DNA from: Symbiodinium natans | Taxonomy: Eukaryota; Sar; Dinophyceae; Suessiales; Symbiodiniaceae | Direction of reading: 5' to 3' | DNA length: 21,723 nt | NCBI GenBank assembly: GCA_905221605.1 | Contig: CAJNDS010001580.1 | Coordinates: 453,001 to 474,723 of the forward strand | Shown: positions 1-9,874 of the stretch, in pieces | Numbering within the stretch: the stretch's first letter is position 1 | Layout: each line of letters opens with the position of its first letter | Notes under the pieces: model-generated | What the model was told of the DNA's origin: nothing | Databases searched by the model: none | Seen by the model: only the letters and a program-made list of their open reading frames with translations | Program-made: the position numbers and the translations under genes

Positions 1-1975
1 GAAGCGCGCTCTGCACGGCTCAAAAAAAGCGGGGGGGTTGGGGGCGCAGCCCCCCCATTTGCAACACAATGCTCACACGATGTTTTTCAACTAGTTTCTT
101 GGGCTTTGAAGCACGCTTGGTACAGCTCAAAAGAAGCGGGGGGGGGTTGGGGGGGCTGTGCCCTCCATTTGCAAACACCCTGCTCACATGATGGGTTTCC
201 ACTAGTTTCTTGCGCTTTGGCTGAAAAAAGCAGGGGGGTTGGGGGGGGCGCAGCCCCCCCATTTGCAAACACAATGCTCACACGATGTTTTTCAACTAGT
301 TTCTTGGGCTTTGAACGGCTTAAAAGAAGCGGGGGGGGGTTGGGGGGTCTGCGCCCCCCATTTGCAAACACCCTGCTCACATGATGGGTGTCAACAAGTT
401 TCTTGGGCTTTGAAGCGCGCTCTGCACGGCTTAAAAAAGCGGGGGGGTTGGGGGGGGGCGCAGCCCCCCCCATTTGCAAACACAATGCTCACGATGTTTT
501 TCAACTAGTTTCTTGGTCTTTGAAGCACGCTTGGTACGGCTCAAAAGAAGCGGGGGGGTTGGGGGGGGGCGCAGCCCCCCCCCCATTTGCAAACACCCTG
601 CTCACATGATGGGCGTCAACAAGTTTCTTGGGCTTTGAAGCACGCTCTGCACGGCTTAAAGGTTGGGGGGGGCGCAGCCCCCCCCATTTGCAAACACAAT
701 GCACACACGATGTTTTTCAACTAGTTTCTTGGGCTTTGAAGCACGCTTGGTACAGCTTAAAAGAAGCGGGGGGGTTGGGGGGGCTGTGCCCCCCATTTGC
801 AAACACCCTGCTCACATGATGGGTTTCAACTACTTTCTTGCGCGTTGGCTGCAAAAAAAGCGGGGGGGTTAGGGGGGGGCGCAGCCACCCCCATTTGCAA
901 TGTTCACACGATGTTCTTCAACTAGTTTCTTGGGCTGCCCTTGGGCTTTGAAGCACGCTTGGTACGGCTTAAAAGAAGCGGGGGGGGTTGGGGGGGGGCG
1001 CAGCCCCTCCCATTTGCAAACACCCTGCTCACATGATGGGTGTCAACAAGTTTCTTGGGCTTTGAAGCGCGCTCTGCACGGCTTAAAAAAAGCGGGGGGG
1101 TTGGGGGGGGCGCAGCCCCCCCCCCATTTGCAAACACAATGCTCACACGATGCTTTTCAACTAGTTTCTTGGGCTTTGAAGCACGCTTGGTACGGCTTAA
1201 AAAAAGCGGGGGGGGGGGTTGGGGGGGCTGTGCCCCCCATCTGCAAACACCCTGCTCACATGATGGGTTTCAACTAGTTTCTTGGGCTTCGGCTGAAAAA
1301 AAGCGGGGGGGTTGGGGGGGCGCAGCCCCCCCCATTTGCAAACACAATGCTCACACGATGTTTTTCAACTAGTTTCTTGGGCTTTGAACGGCTTAAAAGA
1401 AGCGGGTGGGGTTGGGGGGTCTGCGCCCCCCATTTGCAAGCACCCTGCTCACATGATGGGTGTCAACAAGTTTCTTGGGCTTTGAAGCGCGCTCTGCACG
1501 GCTTAAAAAAAAAGCGGGGGGGGTTGGGGGGGGCGCAGCCCCCCCCATTTGCAAACACAATGCTCACACGATGCTTTTCAACTAGTTTCTTGGGCTTTGA
1601 AGCACGCTTGGTACAGCTTGAAAGAAGCGGGGGGGCTTTGAAGCGCGCTTCTGGGCTTCGGCTGAAAAAAAGCGGGGGGGTTGGGGGGGGCGCAGCCCCC
1701 CCCATTTGCAAACACAATGCTCACACGATGTTTTTCAACTAGTTTCTTGGGCTTTGAACGGCTTAAAAGAAGCGGGGGGGTTGGGGGGTCTGCGCCCCCC
1801 ATTTGCAAACACCCTGCTCACATGATGGGTGTCAACAAGTTTCTTGGGCTTTGAAGCACGCTCAGCACGGCTTAAAAAAAGCGGGGGGGTTGGGGGGGGC
1901 GCAGCCCCCCCATTTGCAAACACAATGCTCACACGATGTTTTTCAACTAGTTTCTTGGGCTTCGAAGCACGCTTC
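1..1975. repeat. tandem satellite with G/C hairpin units
   Basis: About 17 head-to-tail units of roughly 90-160 bp. Each has a G run, CGCAG or CTGTG or CTGCG, a C run, then ATTTGCAAACAC, a TGCTCACA(C/T)GATG block, CAACTAGTTTCTTGGGCTTTGAAG and a (G)AAGCGGGGG tail. Two unit types largely alternate: 'acaatgctcacacgatg' and 'accctgctcacatgatgg'. Open frames here run through on both strands and change with G-run length, so they are not genes. The array extends past the left edge. Confidence 0.93.
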
Positions 1976-2148
1976 CTTTCTTCCTTCCTTGCTTCCTTCC
2001 TTTCTTCCTTCCTTTCTTCCTTCCTTGCTTCCTTCCTTTCTTCCTTCCCTCCTTTCTTCCTTCCTTCCTTCCTTCCTTCCTTGTTGTTTTCTTCCTTTCT
2101 TTCATCCTTCCTTCCTTCCTTTCTTCCTTTCTTTCCTTCTTTCCTCCT
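1972..2148. repeat. CTTC/CTTT polypyrimidine microsatellite
   Basis: An imperfect run of CTTCCTTC, CTTTCTTC and CTTGCTTC abuts the last satellite unit. It is homopyrimidine on the plus strand for about 175 bp apart from a few G and A interruptions. Confidence 0.9.
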
Positions 2149-2776
2149 AAAACCTACCAGAAATAACGCTTTCCTATGAAACCACAGAGAAATTACTGTT
2201 TTTCGTACGAAAAACCACGAAAATGCATCAAATCCTTTAAAAATATGGAGGGAATGGTGGTTTTCTTAGGAAAAACCAAGAAAATCAACCAAAAAAAAAA
2301 AAAAAAAGGCCCCCCCCCCCAAAAAAAAAAATAAAGACCCAAAAAAATAGGCCCTCCACCCTAAACCCTAAACCCTATACCCCTAATTTCGGAAACCCCT
2401 AATATGACGACCAAGGCCTGGTCTCCATGTAGCTGTGACTCATCTGCTCTTCATGCTGGGCCCGAGCAGTGCCTTGCTTTGTACGACTTCCACATGCAGG
2501 GTTCAGGGTTCAGGGTTTCGGGTTTAGGGTTTGGGGGTAGGGTTTGGTTTGAAGTTTAAGGCTGTTGCGGCTGTTATGGACTATACATGGCTCTCTTAAG
2601 CTGTGAAACTTCACCACAGTCGAATTTGCACGTCATTTTCACAAGGCACCCACACCACACCGGAAGAGTTGAATCCGATGCCCATGGGCTCTCCCATGGC
2701 CTCACGAATCCAGATACTGATCCCCTCTTGCAACTTTTACACAACCCAAACCCCCAAACCCCCAAACCCCCAAACC
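2149..2776. other. mostly unique spacer with palindrome, poly-A/C and a few telomere-type repeats
   Basis: AT-rich sequence with an 18-bp perfect palindrome at 2198-2215 and a poly-A/poly-C/poly-A block at 2291-2332, followed by scattered CCCTAAA and TTTAGGG copies and a unique stretch near 2580-2740. No convincing exon was seen. Confidence 0.6.
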
Positions 2777-2893
2777 CTAAACCCCTAAACCCCTAAACCC
2801 CTAAACCCCTAAACCCCTAAACCCCTAAACCCCTAAACCCCTAAACCCCTAAACCCCTAAACCTCTAAACCCCTAAACCCCTAAACCCTAAAC
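2777..2893. repeat. CCCCTAAA (8-nt) telomere-variant array
   Basis: About 14 units of CCCCTAAA, the complement of TTTAGGGG. It differs from the 7-nt motif used in most of the window. Confidence 0.93.
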
Positions 2894-3470
2894 AGCTGCA
2901 CGTCGCTGATGGCTTCGTCGTGGAGCACCCGGCCGACGTGAAGGGACTGTTCATGCTGAGTCTGGCTCATGCTCACGGACTCCTGGAATTAATATAGGGG
3001 CCTGAATACTTGGAATCAGTTTTCTTTTCTTTTTTTTTTTTTTTGGGGGGGGGGGGGGGGGGGTATTATAGTATAAGTACAAAGGGACCCTAGGCCCTAA
3101 GGGAATACTATTAGTATTTATTCCGACCCCTATTCTACGGTGCAGTTGGAGTAACGAACTAAATATCAGGCCAAACCAGCGGGGGGAAAGAGAGTCACTC
3201 TTGCTCATGTCCGAAGTATCGTGCTATTTAAGCGCACTGCGCCTTGGAAATTTCCGGGTGTGCTGTGGCAATGGTTGGACGGATTCAGTTCTTGACGTGC
3301 TGAATGTGCTCATGTACGTAGGTTGCAAACCTCCTCGAAGTATGTCTCGATATACCTCACCTCGTGACGCTTGCGACCCAGCAATACTTTGCATGAAGGT
3401 ACCCTGTATCCTGCCGAGGCACTGTCAAGTCCAGAATCGACTTTGGGCTTGCCGTTCGCGGCATCAACCC
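2894..3470. other. unique island without assigned gene
   Basis: Open on both strands near 2895-2950, then a T-run/G-run block at 3030-3063 and about 400 bp of unique sequence containing a short plus-strand open frame at 3201-3473. No motif, exon with AG|G borders in a sensible phase, or homology is recognised. Confidence 0.4.
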
Positions 3471-4056
3471 TAAACCCTAAACCCGCATACTTTTGGACTC
3501 TGGTGCGGTTGCCCTGATGCGGAGATCCGTGTGATAAAGTTGCAGATTCCAGTGGAGACGAAACTCAGTTTGTCTGGCTGGTTCTAAGTAGGAAATGAAG
3601 GATTGGGGATCAGAGGCTTTACTGGGTTTAGGGCCTCTGGGTTTAGGGTTTAGGGCTTCTGGGCTATACCGGAAGCACCTGAGTCCTGAATGTTAGACCC
3701 TATAAGCCTACTATAAGCCCTAGGCGGAGTCCTCGTGCTGATTTGAGCTGCACCGGACCGACCTGCGTGGACTCAAGAACCCTAAACCCTGAACCCTAAA
3801 ACCTAAACCCTACACCCGAAACCGTTGAGGGCTGCAAAGGCCCGCCGGAGCAAACTTTGCGAAGCGTCTGAAGGTTTCGGGTTTAACGTCTTCAGGGCCT
3901 ACCTAGAGCAACTGTAATATGGGGAACTCTACCCAATAGTGAAGGTGCATATGTCGAATACAGGGTCCTCTAGGAATTGCATAGGGTTTCAGCGGTGGCG
4001 ACGAAGGTTTGATCTTCAGGGCGTTGGTTCAGGGGTTGGTCCTGTGCTGTAGGGTT
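3471..4056. other. spacer with scattered telomere-type repeats
   Basis: Unique sequence broken by isolated CCCTAAA and TTTAGGG copies. No exon is supported. Confidence 0.45.
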
Positions 4057-4116
4057 TACCCTAAACCCTAAACCCTAAACCCTAAACCCTAAACCCTAAA
4101 CCCTAAACCCTAAACC
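4057..4116. repeat. CCCTAAA array
   Basis: About eight near-perfect CCCTAAA units, running into an opposite-polarity TTTAGGG copy near 4125. Confidence 0.9.
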
Positions 4117-4269
4117 GTTTAAGGTTTAGGGTTTCGGGATTTGTCTCGAAAGGGTCGATCTCCGAACTGAACTCCAAACCCTCCCTCCACCCAAGCGAAG
4201 CTCAACACGGGAGCTACCAGGGTGTTCTGGAGGCTACAGCGGATTTTGGGGGGGTCATTAAGCACAAAA

Positions 4270-4627
4270 CCCCGGAAAACCCTTAAACCCTATAACCACT
4301 ACATCCCCTAAATCCCTAAACCCTTGTAACCCGCATAACCCTTCTGACCCTTGTAGCCCCTAAACCCCTAATCTCTACCCATATAATTACAACCCCTAAA
4401 CCCCTAAACTCCTTGATCCCTAAAACCCTAAACCCTTAAACCCTTATAAGAACCCTAAAACTCTAAAACCCTAAAACCCTCAAACCCTAAAACCCTAAAC
4501 CCTAAAACCCTAAAGCCCTAAAATCCTAAAACCCTAAACCCTAAACCCTAAACCCTAAAACCCTAAACCCTAAAACCCTAAAACCCTAAAACCCTAAACC
4601 CCTAAACCCCTAAACCCTAAACCCCTA
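4270..4627. repeat. degenerate CCCTAAA/CCCTAAAA array
   Basis: It starts diverged and becomes regular towards 4440-4620, mixing 7-nt CCCTAAA and 8-nt CCCTAAAA units. Confidence 0.88.
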
Positions 4628-4628
4628 C

Positions 4629-4689
4629 ATCGGTGCCACGGGGCTCGAGGTGCTGGAAGGAGCTGGCTTTCATGGCCTCCTGGTGCTGC
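4629..4689 (-). CDS. candidate downstream exon C
   Basis: Acceptor CCACAG|G, possible donor CCGAT|GTAGGG (GT type). It encodes QHQEAMKASSFQHLEPRGTD. The flanks again show opposing telomere-type arrays and the phase fits candidate B, but there is no recognisable motif. Confidence 0.28.
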
Positions 4690-4710
4690 CTGTGGCGTTC
4701 GCTGGAAGCC

Positions 4711-4775
4711 GCTTTAGGGTTTAGGGTTTAGGGTTTAGGGTTTAGGGTTTAGGGTTTAGGGTTTAGGGTTTAGGG
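4711..4775. repeat. TTTAGGG array
   Basis: Nine near-perfect TTTAGGG units immediately right of candidate exon C. Confidence 0.92.
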
Positions 4776-4854
4776 CTGCCTGCGGCCGCACGAAGGCTCG
4801 GTGGAAGCCACGGTTTGGAGTTCGGGGACTTTTTGGGGTTAGGGTCTAGGGTGT

Positions 4855-5100
4855 GGGATTTATGGGGTTTTATAGGGTTTTATAGGGTTTATAGGGCTTT
4901 ATAGCGTTTATAGGGTTTATAGGGTTTATAGGGTTTATGGGGTTTAATTCTAGGGTTTTCTTCCAGGGTTTTTTTATAGGGTTTTTAGGGTTTAGGGTTT
5001 AGGGTTTAGGGCTTAGGGCTAACTGGGGTTGGAGGTGTATAGGGTTTATAGGGTTTATAGGGTTTACAGGGTTTTAGGGCTTAGGGCTAGCTTAGGGTTT
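4855..5100. repeat. TTTATAGGG-variant array
   Basis: Units of 9-10 nt such as GGGTTTATA and GGGTTTTATA dominate at 4860-4945 and again at 5037-5070, with a short canonical TTTAGGG run between them. Confidence 0.85.
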
Positions 5101-5673
5101 GAGGTTGAGGGTTCAGGGCTTAGGGGCTTATTTTGGGGTCTAGGGCGTTTAGGGCTCGAACTCTGCATCTGCTGCGGATACAAGGAAACTTAAGGTAAGA
5201 TGCGATCATCATATATGTACATGTCTATATGAAAGGAATGTAAGTTTCTTCACGGCAATGCAGCACGATGTCGCAGTGGACAGGGCGCCGCATGAACGCA
5301 GACTGCTTTCGTTGCAACTAGCGAAAGTGGTGGTGTTGTCGCCCACCCCTGTTCCTGAAACCCCAAAGCCCTTAAATCCTTGAAGCCTTCACCCCAAAGC
5401 TCGAATTGAAGACCAAACCTATAACTACAGTCCTTAACCTGTCCCAGCTGGCCAGACCCTCACCCCCTTCAAACCCTCAAAGACCCTTGAAAACCCGAAA
5501 GACCCAAAAAACGACCTAAAACCTCCAACCCTAGAAAACCCTCTGAAACGCCGAAAAAACACCAAAAAAACTACCCAACAACCCTAAACCCGGATAAAAC
5601 CCTCTAAACCCCCCTAAATCCTAAATCCTAAACCCTAAACCCTAAACCCTAAACCCTAAACCTGGAGGGGGGC

Positions 5674-5734
5674 CTCTGGGCCGCTTCTAAGGCATCCAGA
5701 TGCTGTCGCCAGCTGTCCCGCACCCCGAGGATGC
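5674..5734 (-). CDS. candidate downstream exon B
   Basis: Acceptor CCCGAG|G, donor CAGAG|GCCCCC (GC type). It encodes ILGVRDSWRQHLDALEAAQ with split codons whose phases fit candidates A and C. The flanks show the CCCTAAA/exon/TTTAGGG arrangement. No family motif is recognised, so support is structural only. Confidence 0.3.
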
Positions 5735-5756
5735 CTCGGGAGCTGAAGCTTCTGAG

Positions 5757-5866
5757 GGTTTAGGGTTTAGGGTTTAAGGTTTAGGGTTTAGGGTTTAGGG
5801 TTTAGGGTTTAGGGTAGGGTTGAGGTTTTAGGGTTTAGGGTTTGGGGTTTAGGGTCTCTAAGGGTA
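5757..5866. repeat. TTTAGGG array
   Basis: Slightly imperfect TTTAGGG units just right of candidate exon B. Confidence 0.9.
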
Positions 5867-6000
5867 GTTTCAATCACTTGCGGGATTAGAAGGGTTTAAG
5901 AAGGATCTAAGGTTCAGGGGTTGAGGGTTCGAGTGTTGGGGAGTTGTCTCAAAAATCTGGGCCCTGATCAGGGATATACGATCGCAGAGACCCTGCAGAT

Positions 6001-6114
6001 ACCCTAAACCCTAAACCCTAAACCCTAAACCCTAAACCCTAAACCCTAAACCCTAAACCCTAAACCCTAAACCCTAAAACTTAACCCTAAACCCCTAAAC
6101 CCTAAACCCTAAGC
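6001..6114. repeat. CCCTAAA array
   Basis: About 15 mostly perfect CCCTAAA units. Confidence 0.92.
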
Positions 6115-6654
6115 AGAGGCCCGTAGTTTGGATCGAAAGGTTTAGGGTTCAGGGTTTAGGGTTAAGGGTGTAGGGTTTAGGGTATACCTTAAACCCTAGA
6201 CCCTGTCGACCCCAAACCCTCTGGTGGTGTTTGGATTTGTTGGGATTCGGGGTTCTGGGAGTGCGGGTCTTCAGGACTTTCAGGGCTTAGGTTGTTTTTG
6301 GAGCTTAGGGTTTAGGGTTTAGGGTTTAGGGTTTAGGGACCCTAGTTAGGGCTTAAGGTTCAGGGCCTTCTGGGCTCACGGCAGCGAGGGCTCGTGGCTG
6401 CAGAGTTGAGGTCGGAGGGATTGGTATCTGAATGTTTAGGGTTCAATCCTCAACCAAAAACCAAAACCGTGGGGGGGTGGGGAGTGTTGAAGGTTTTGGG
6501 GCTTCTTGTGTTTTGGGCTTAGGGGTTCGTCTGTGGCGGGGGGGGGGGGGGGGGGGGGTTCAAGCCTTCAAGCCTTTAGCCCTAAACCCTAAACCCTAAA
6601 CCCGACAACCCTAGGGCTATCTTGGCCCTAAACCTTAAGACAAGAAGCTCACAC

Positions 6655-6691
6655 CCATGTCCACCGCAGGCATGGAGTTTACCAGCACTTC
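6655..6691 (-). CDS. candidate downstream exon A of the diflavin reductase
   Basis: Acceptor GCCGAG|G, donor ACATGG|GTGTGAG (GT type). It encodes EVLVNSMPAVDM plus one base, compatible with the strand before the P.vMxGxGTG turn. It has CCCTAAA-type repeat on its left and TTTAGGG on its right, like the confirmed exons. The exons needed between this and exon 18 were not recognised. Confidence 0.4.
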
Positions 6692-7016
6692 CTCGGCACA
6701 GGCAAGGGATAAGGTCTAGGGTTTAGGGTTTAGGGGTTTAGGGTTTAGGGTTTGGGGTGTAGGGATTGTCCGGGATTGTTCTTTGAGGGAGCCCTTCTAA
6801 GTAGGGGCGGCTCTCATTCTTGGAAGGAAATAGAGCATCGGTTGCCTTACAATCATGCCTGAGCAAGGAGCGTTCCCGAAGCCCTCTTGAGAGGGGACCC
6901 TACACCCTGAACCCTAAACCCGCAGAACTTAGCTGACACCCCCAAGTACCCTGAGCACCGAAAAGCCCCCAGGACCTGGGGGGCCCTCTCTGATTTTCAA
7001 GCTATCGCTACAAGGG

Positions 7017-7215
7017 TTGAGGGTTTAGGGTTGAGGGTTAAACAAAAAGAGTTTAGGGTTTACGGTTTAGGGTTTAGAGTGTAGGGTTTAAGGTTTAGGG
7101 TTTAGGGTTAACCAAAAAGAGTTTAGGGTTTAGGGTTTAGGGTTGAGGGTTGAGGGTTAAACAAAAAGAGTTTAGGGTTTAGGATTTAGGGTTGAGGGTG
7201 AAAACAAAAAGAGCA
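7017..7215. repeat. TTTAGGG array interleaved with ACAAAAAGAG
   Basis: TTTAGGG and TTGAGGG units are interrupted four times by (A)ACAAAAAGAG or ACCAAAAAGAG, at about 7042, 7111, 7160 and 7203, giving a compound repeat. Confidence 0.85.
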
Positions 7216-7300
7216 GAGTAGCAGCGCAGGACAAGAAAGGGCTTTAGGGTCTCGGATAGCCCGTCTAAGGTATATTCCCTGCTGTGGCGTTCATCGATGT

Positions 7301-7414
7301 GAAGTAGGGTATATATTTCTGTTTTTGGTGAGTGTATATAGGCTCCTTTTTAATATTGGTGAGTGTATGTACCGGGTGTCCTTTTGGGGGTACAAGAAAT
7401 ATATACCCTACTTC
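7301..7414. repeat. inverted repeat with 20-bp perfect arms
   Basis: GAAGTAGGGTATATATTTCT at 7301-7320 is the exact reverse complement of 7395-7414. The 74-nt loop carries two direct copies of TTGGTGAGTGTAT. It resembles a small non-autonomous hairpin element; no target duplication was identified. Confidence 0.85.
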
Positions 7415-7530
7415 ATGTCATGAATCTGGGGTCTCCCAGAAAGTAGGCCTCCTAAGTACACCCTTAGCGGACCCAACGACTCAAAGCCCAGGTAGCGACA
7501 GAACTGGTGTGAGACTTACTTAAGCATCCC

Positions 7531-7652
7531 CAAACCCATAAACCTTAAACCCTAAACCCTAAACCCCAAACCCATAAACCTTAAACCCTAAACCCTAAAC
7601 CCTAAACCGTAAACCCTAAACCCTGAACCCTAAACCCTAAACCCGAAACTCC
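7531..7652. repeat. CCCTAAA array
   Basis: CCCTAAA with CCCATAAA and CCTTAAA variants. Confidence 0.88.
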
Positions 7653-7770
7653 TGAAGCCTAAGCCCTTGTTTGCCACGGCAGCAATGAAGGATGAACGTT
7701 TGGCCTCTTTGGTGTAGCAACCACATGTCGGAAGCCCCAAACAAGATCCCGAACATGGACACAACGCCAG

Positions 7771-7916
7771 CCTAAACCCTAAACCCTAACCCTAAACCCT
7801 AAACCCTAAACCCTAAACCCTAAACCCTAAACCCTAAACCCTAAACCCTAAACCCTAAACCCTAAACCCTAAACCCTAAACCCTAAACCCTAAACCCTAA
7901 CCCGAAACCCTAAACC
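7771..7916. repeat. long CCCTAAA array
   Basis: About 20 nearly perfect CCCTAAA units. Confidence 0.94.
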
Positions 7917-8021
7917 TAGGCTTAAGAAGCTTCAACCTTTTGAGCTGCGGGTTCCCTAAACAGTAAACTGCTGTGTGCCTGGCTGGGACCAAATGATTCC
8001 CCTGATTTTTTCTTTTTGTTG

Positions 8022-8120
8022 GTTTAGGGTTTAGGGTTTAGGGTTTAGGGTTTAGGGTTTAGGGTTTAGGGTTTAGGGTCTAGGGTCTAGGGTCTAGGGT
8101 CTAGGGTCTAGGGTTTAGGG
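8022..8120. repeat. TTTAGGG array switching to TCTAGGG
   Basis: Eight or more TTTAGGG units are followed by about five TCTAGGG units, then TTTAGGG again. This is a local homogenised variant. Confidence 0.9.
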
Positions 8121-8605
8121 TGGGGGGGTGTCATACACCCTGTTCTACAAGAATCCCGGTTCCAAGGCGCCGAACCCAGAAAAAACGAAACTTGCTGGCG
8201 TTGGGGTTCATGTAGTCAGGGGTAAGGAGGCAGGGTTTCTGATGCCAGCAAGCGTCCAGCACGGCTCTGAGCCCATTCTGAATCATGGCGGCTGCAGAGG
8301 TTCGCCGCCAGGCCAGCGTATGGAAGAAGCTCTTAAGTGCTTCAGTTTTTGTTTTTTAAACCTTCAGCCCTAAGCCCTTAAACCACGACTGGCCGTGTAT
8401 GAATCTACGCAGACATGCAGGGATGCAGGGGGTCGAACTTGGTAGCCAAGTAACCAGATTGTAATAAAGGCTGCCCTGTTTAGCGTAGGTGACGTTAAAA
8501 GCCCCCACGAAAGGCAAAAGGGCACCACGGGCTACCATAGTCGAGGGCAAGACCAGCATGTGCACGTAGCTAGTGGCATTTCAGTGCCCATGGCGGCTTA
8601 TGGGT
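8121..8605. other. unique island, no assigned gene
   Basis: Open frames occur on both strands (8128-8373 plus; 8356-8565 and about 8124-8350 minus). The minus strand here should contain missing exons of the diflavin reductase, but the single usable AG|G site, near 8485, gives no recognisable peptide. Confidence 0.35.
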
Positions 8606-9135
8606 GTTGGGTTTAGGGTTTAGGGTTTAGGGTTTAGGGGTTGGGCTACAGGCTCAGGGTTTGGGGGGCTACTTTCATGTGCCCATGTAAAAGATAGGCT
8701 TCTGTTGGCCTAGCGGCCTTTCTTCGTTCAGAACTGAGCCCGAGCATTTCCAGTTCGGTGGCACTTGCGCCTAAACCCTAAACCCTAAAATCCGAAATTA
8801 CTCGAGAGTATCAGCTTGGGACCTGTAGGGCATTTAGGCAAGCTTGGCCCATGTCACTGCGGATCTGGGAAGGGTTGCTAGGTGTAAACTTCGGGACTTG
8901 GGGTTTAGGGGCTCAGGGTTTAGGGCAGGCTTGGGGAAAGTTTAGAAAAGGCTGGACCATAGGGTCCTTATGAGACTGCTCGAGGCTTTAGGACTTTAGG
9001 GCTTTTAGGTTTAGAGACCAGGCCTTCTCAAGTTTAGTGAGCAGACATGAGGGTTCAGATTCCGGAAACCCCCAAATGCTCAACTCCCGACCTTTTGCCT
9101 TGGGGCAGTGCTCAAACTTTGGTTCGAGGATGGAT

Positions 9136-9212
9136 GTTTAGGGTTTAGGGTTTAGGGTTTAGGGTTTAGGGTTTAGGGTCTAGGGCTTAGGGCTTAGGGT
9201 TTAGGGTTTATG
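9136..9212. repeat. TTTAGGG array
   Basis: TTTAGGG units ending in TCTAGGG and CTTAGGG variants. Confidence 0.88.
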
Positions 9213-9296
9213 GGGTCTACAGTTTTGGTAGCTGGGTTGTTTGGTTGGTTGAAGGGCACTGGGTTTAAGGTTAACATCATCCCGGAAGTCCAAGGA

Positions 9297-9320
9297 CCTA
9301 AGCCCTAGCTAGGGCTTAGG
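9297..9320. repeat. 24-bp perfect palindrome between opposing telomere-type repeats
   Basis: CCTAAGCCCTAGCTAGGGCTTAGG equals its own reverse complement. It marks a head-to-head junction of CCCTAAGC and GCTTAGGG units. Confidence 0.9.
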
Positions 9321-9483
9321 GTTTAGGGCTTAGCGCCCTTCGCGCCGAACTCGCATACCCGAAAAAACATAGCTGTTCCCAAAAACGCTTTAGGGTTTAG
9401 GGATACTTCTGGAGAGCAAGTCAACGTGCTTACCTACGTACCCTATGGCCACAAGAGCCGCGACTGGAGGCCAGGATTCCCTC

Positions 9484-9815
9484 AGCCCTAAAACCCTCTC
9501 CCCTAAACTATAAACCCCAAACCCTAAATCCTAAATCCTAAACCCTAAAACCCTAAACCCTCAACCCTAAACCCTCAGCCCCAAACCCTAGTCCCTAAAA
9601 TCCTAAACCCTAAACCCTCAGCCCTAAACCCTAGTCACCAAAATCTTAAACCCTAAACCCCAAACCCTAAACCCCAAATCCTAGTTCCCAAAATCGTAAA
9701 ACCTAAGCCCTAGCCCCTATTACCCTAAAGCCCTAAAACCCTAAATCCTAAACTCTAAACCCTAAACCCTAAAACCTAAAACCCCTAAACCCTAAACCCT
9801 AGTCCCTAAAGGCCT
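9484..9815. repeat. degenerate CCCTAAA array
   Basis: More than 300 bp of diverged CCCTAAA, CCCCAAA and CCCTCAA units lie just left of exon 18. Confidence 0.88.
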
Positions 9816-9835
9816 AAACGGAGGGCGCCCAGGTC

Positions 9836-9874
9836 CTGCTCCTTTGGATCGGTCGCAGACAGCTTCAGCATTTC
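9836..9874 (-). CDS. exon 18 of the diflavin reductase
   Basis: Acceptor CCGAG|G, proposed donor GAGCAG|GACCTG (GA type). It encodes EMLKLSATDPKEQ, which continues RRFY-EML....TD..E. This is the last exon placed with confidence. Confidence 0.9.

Noticed and set aside
1-2180. Many open frames of 60-130 codons on both strands
   Set aside because: They come from the satellite and pyrimidine repeat, recur with each unit in several frames, and encode only low-complexity repeats.
5155-5240. Plus-strand donor-like CTTAAG|GTAAGATG
   Set aside because: It matches a textbook donor, but no exon with a motif precedes it and the window's gene uses other donor types on the opposite strand.
8128-8565. Open frames on both strands (81, 69 and about 70 codons)
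   Set aside because: None shows a motif, and the two strands are equally open; a real exon of the gene may be here but could not be placed.
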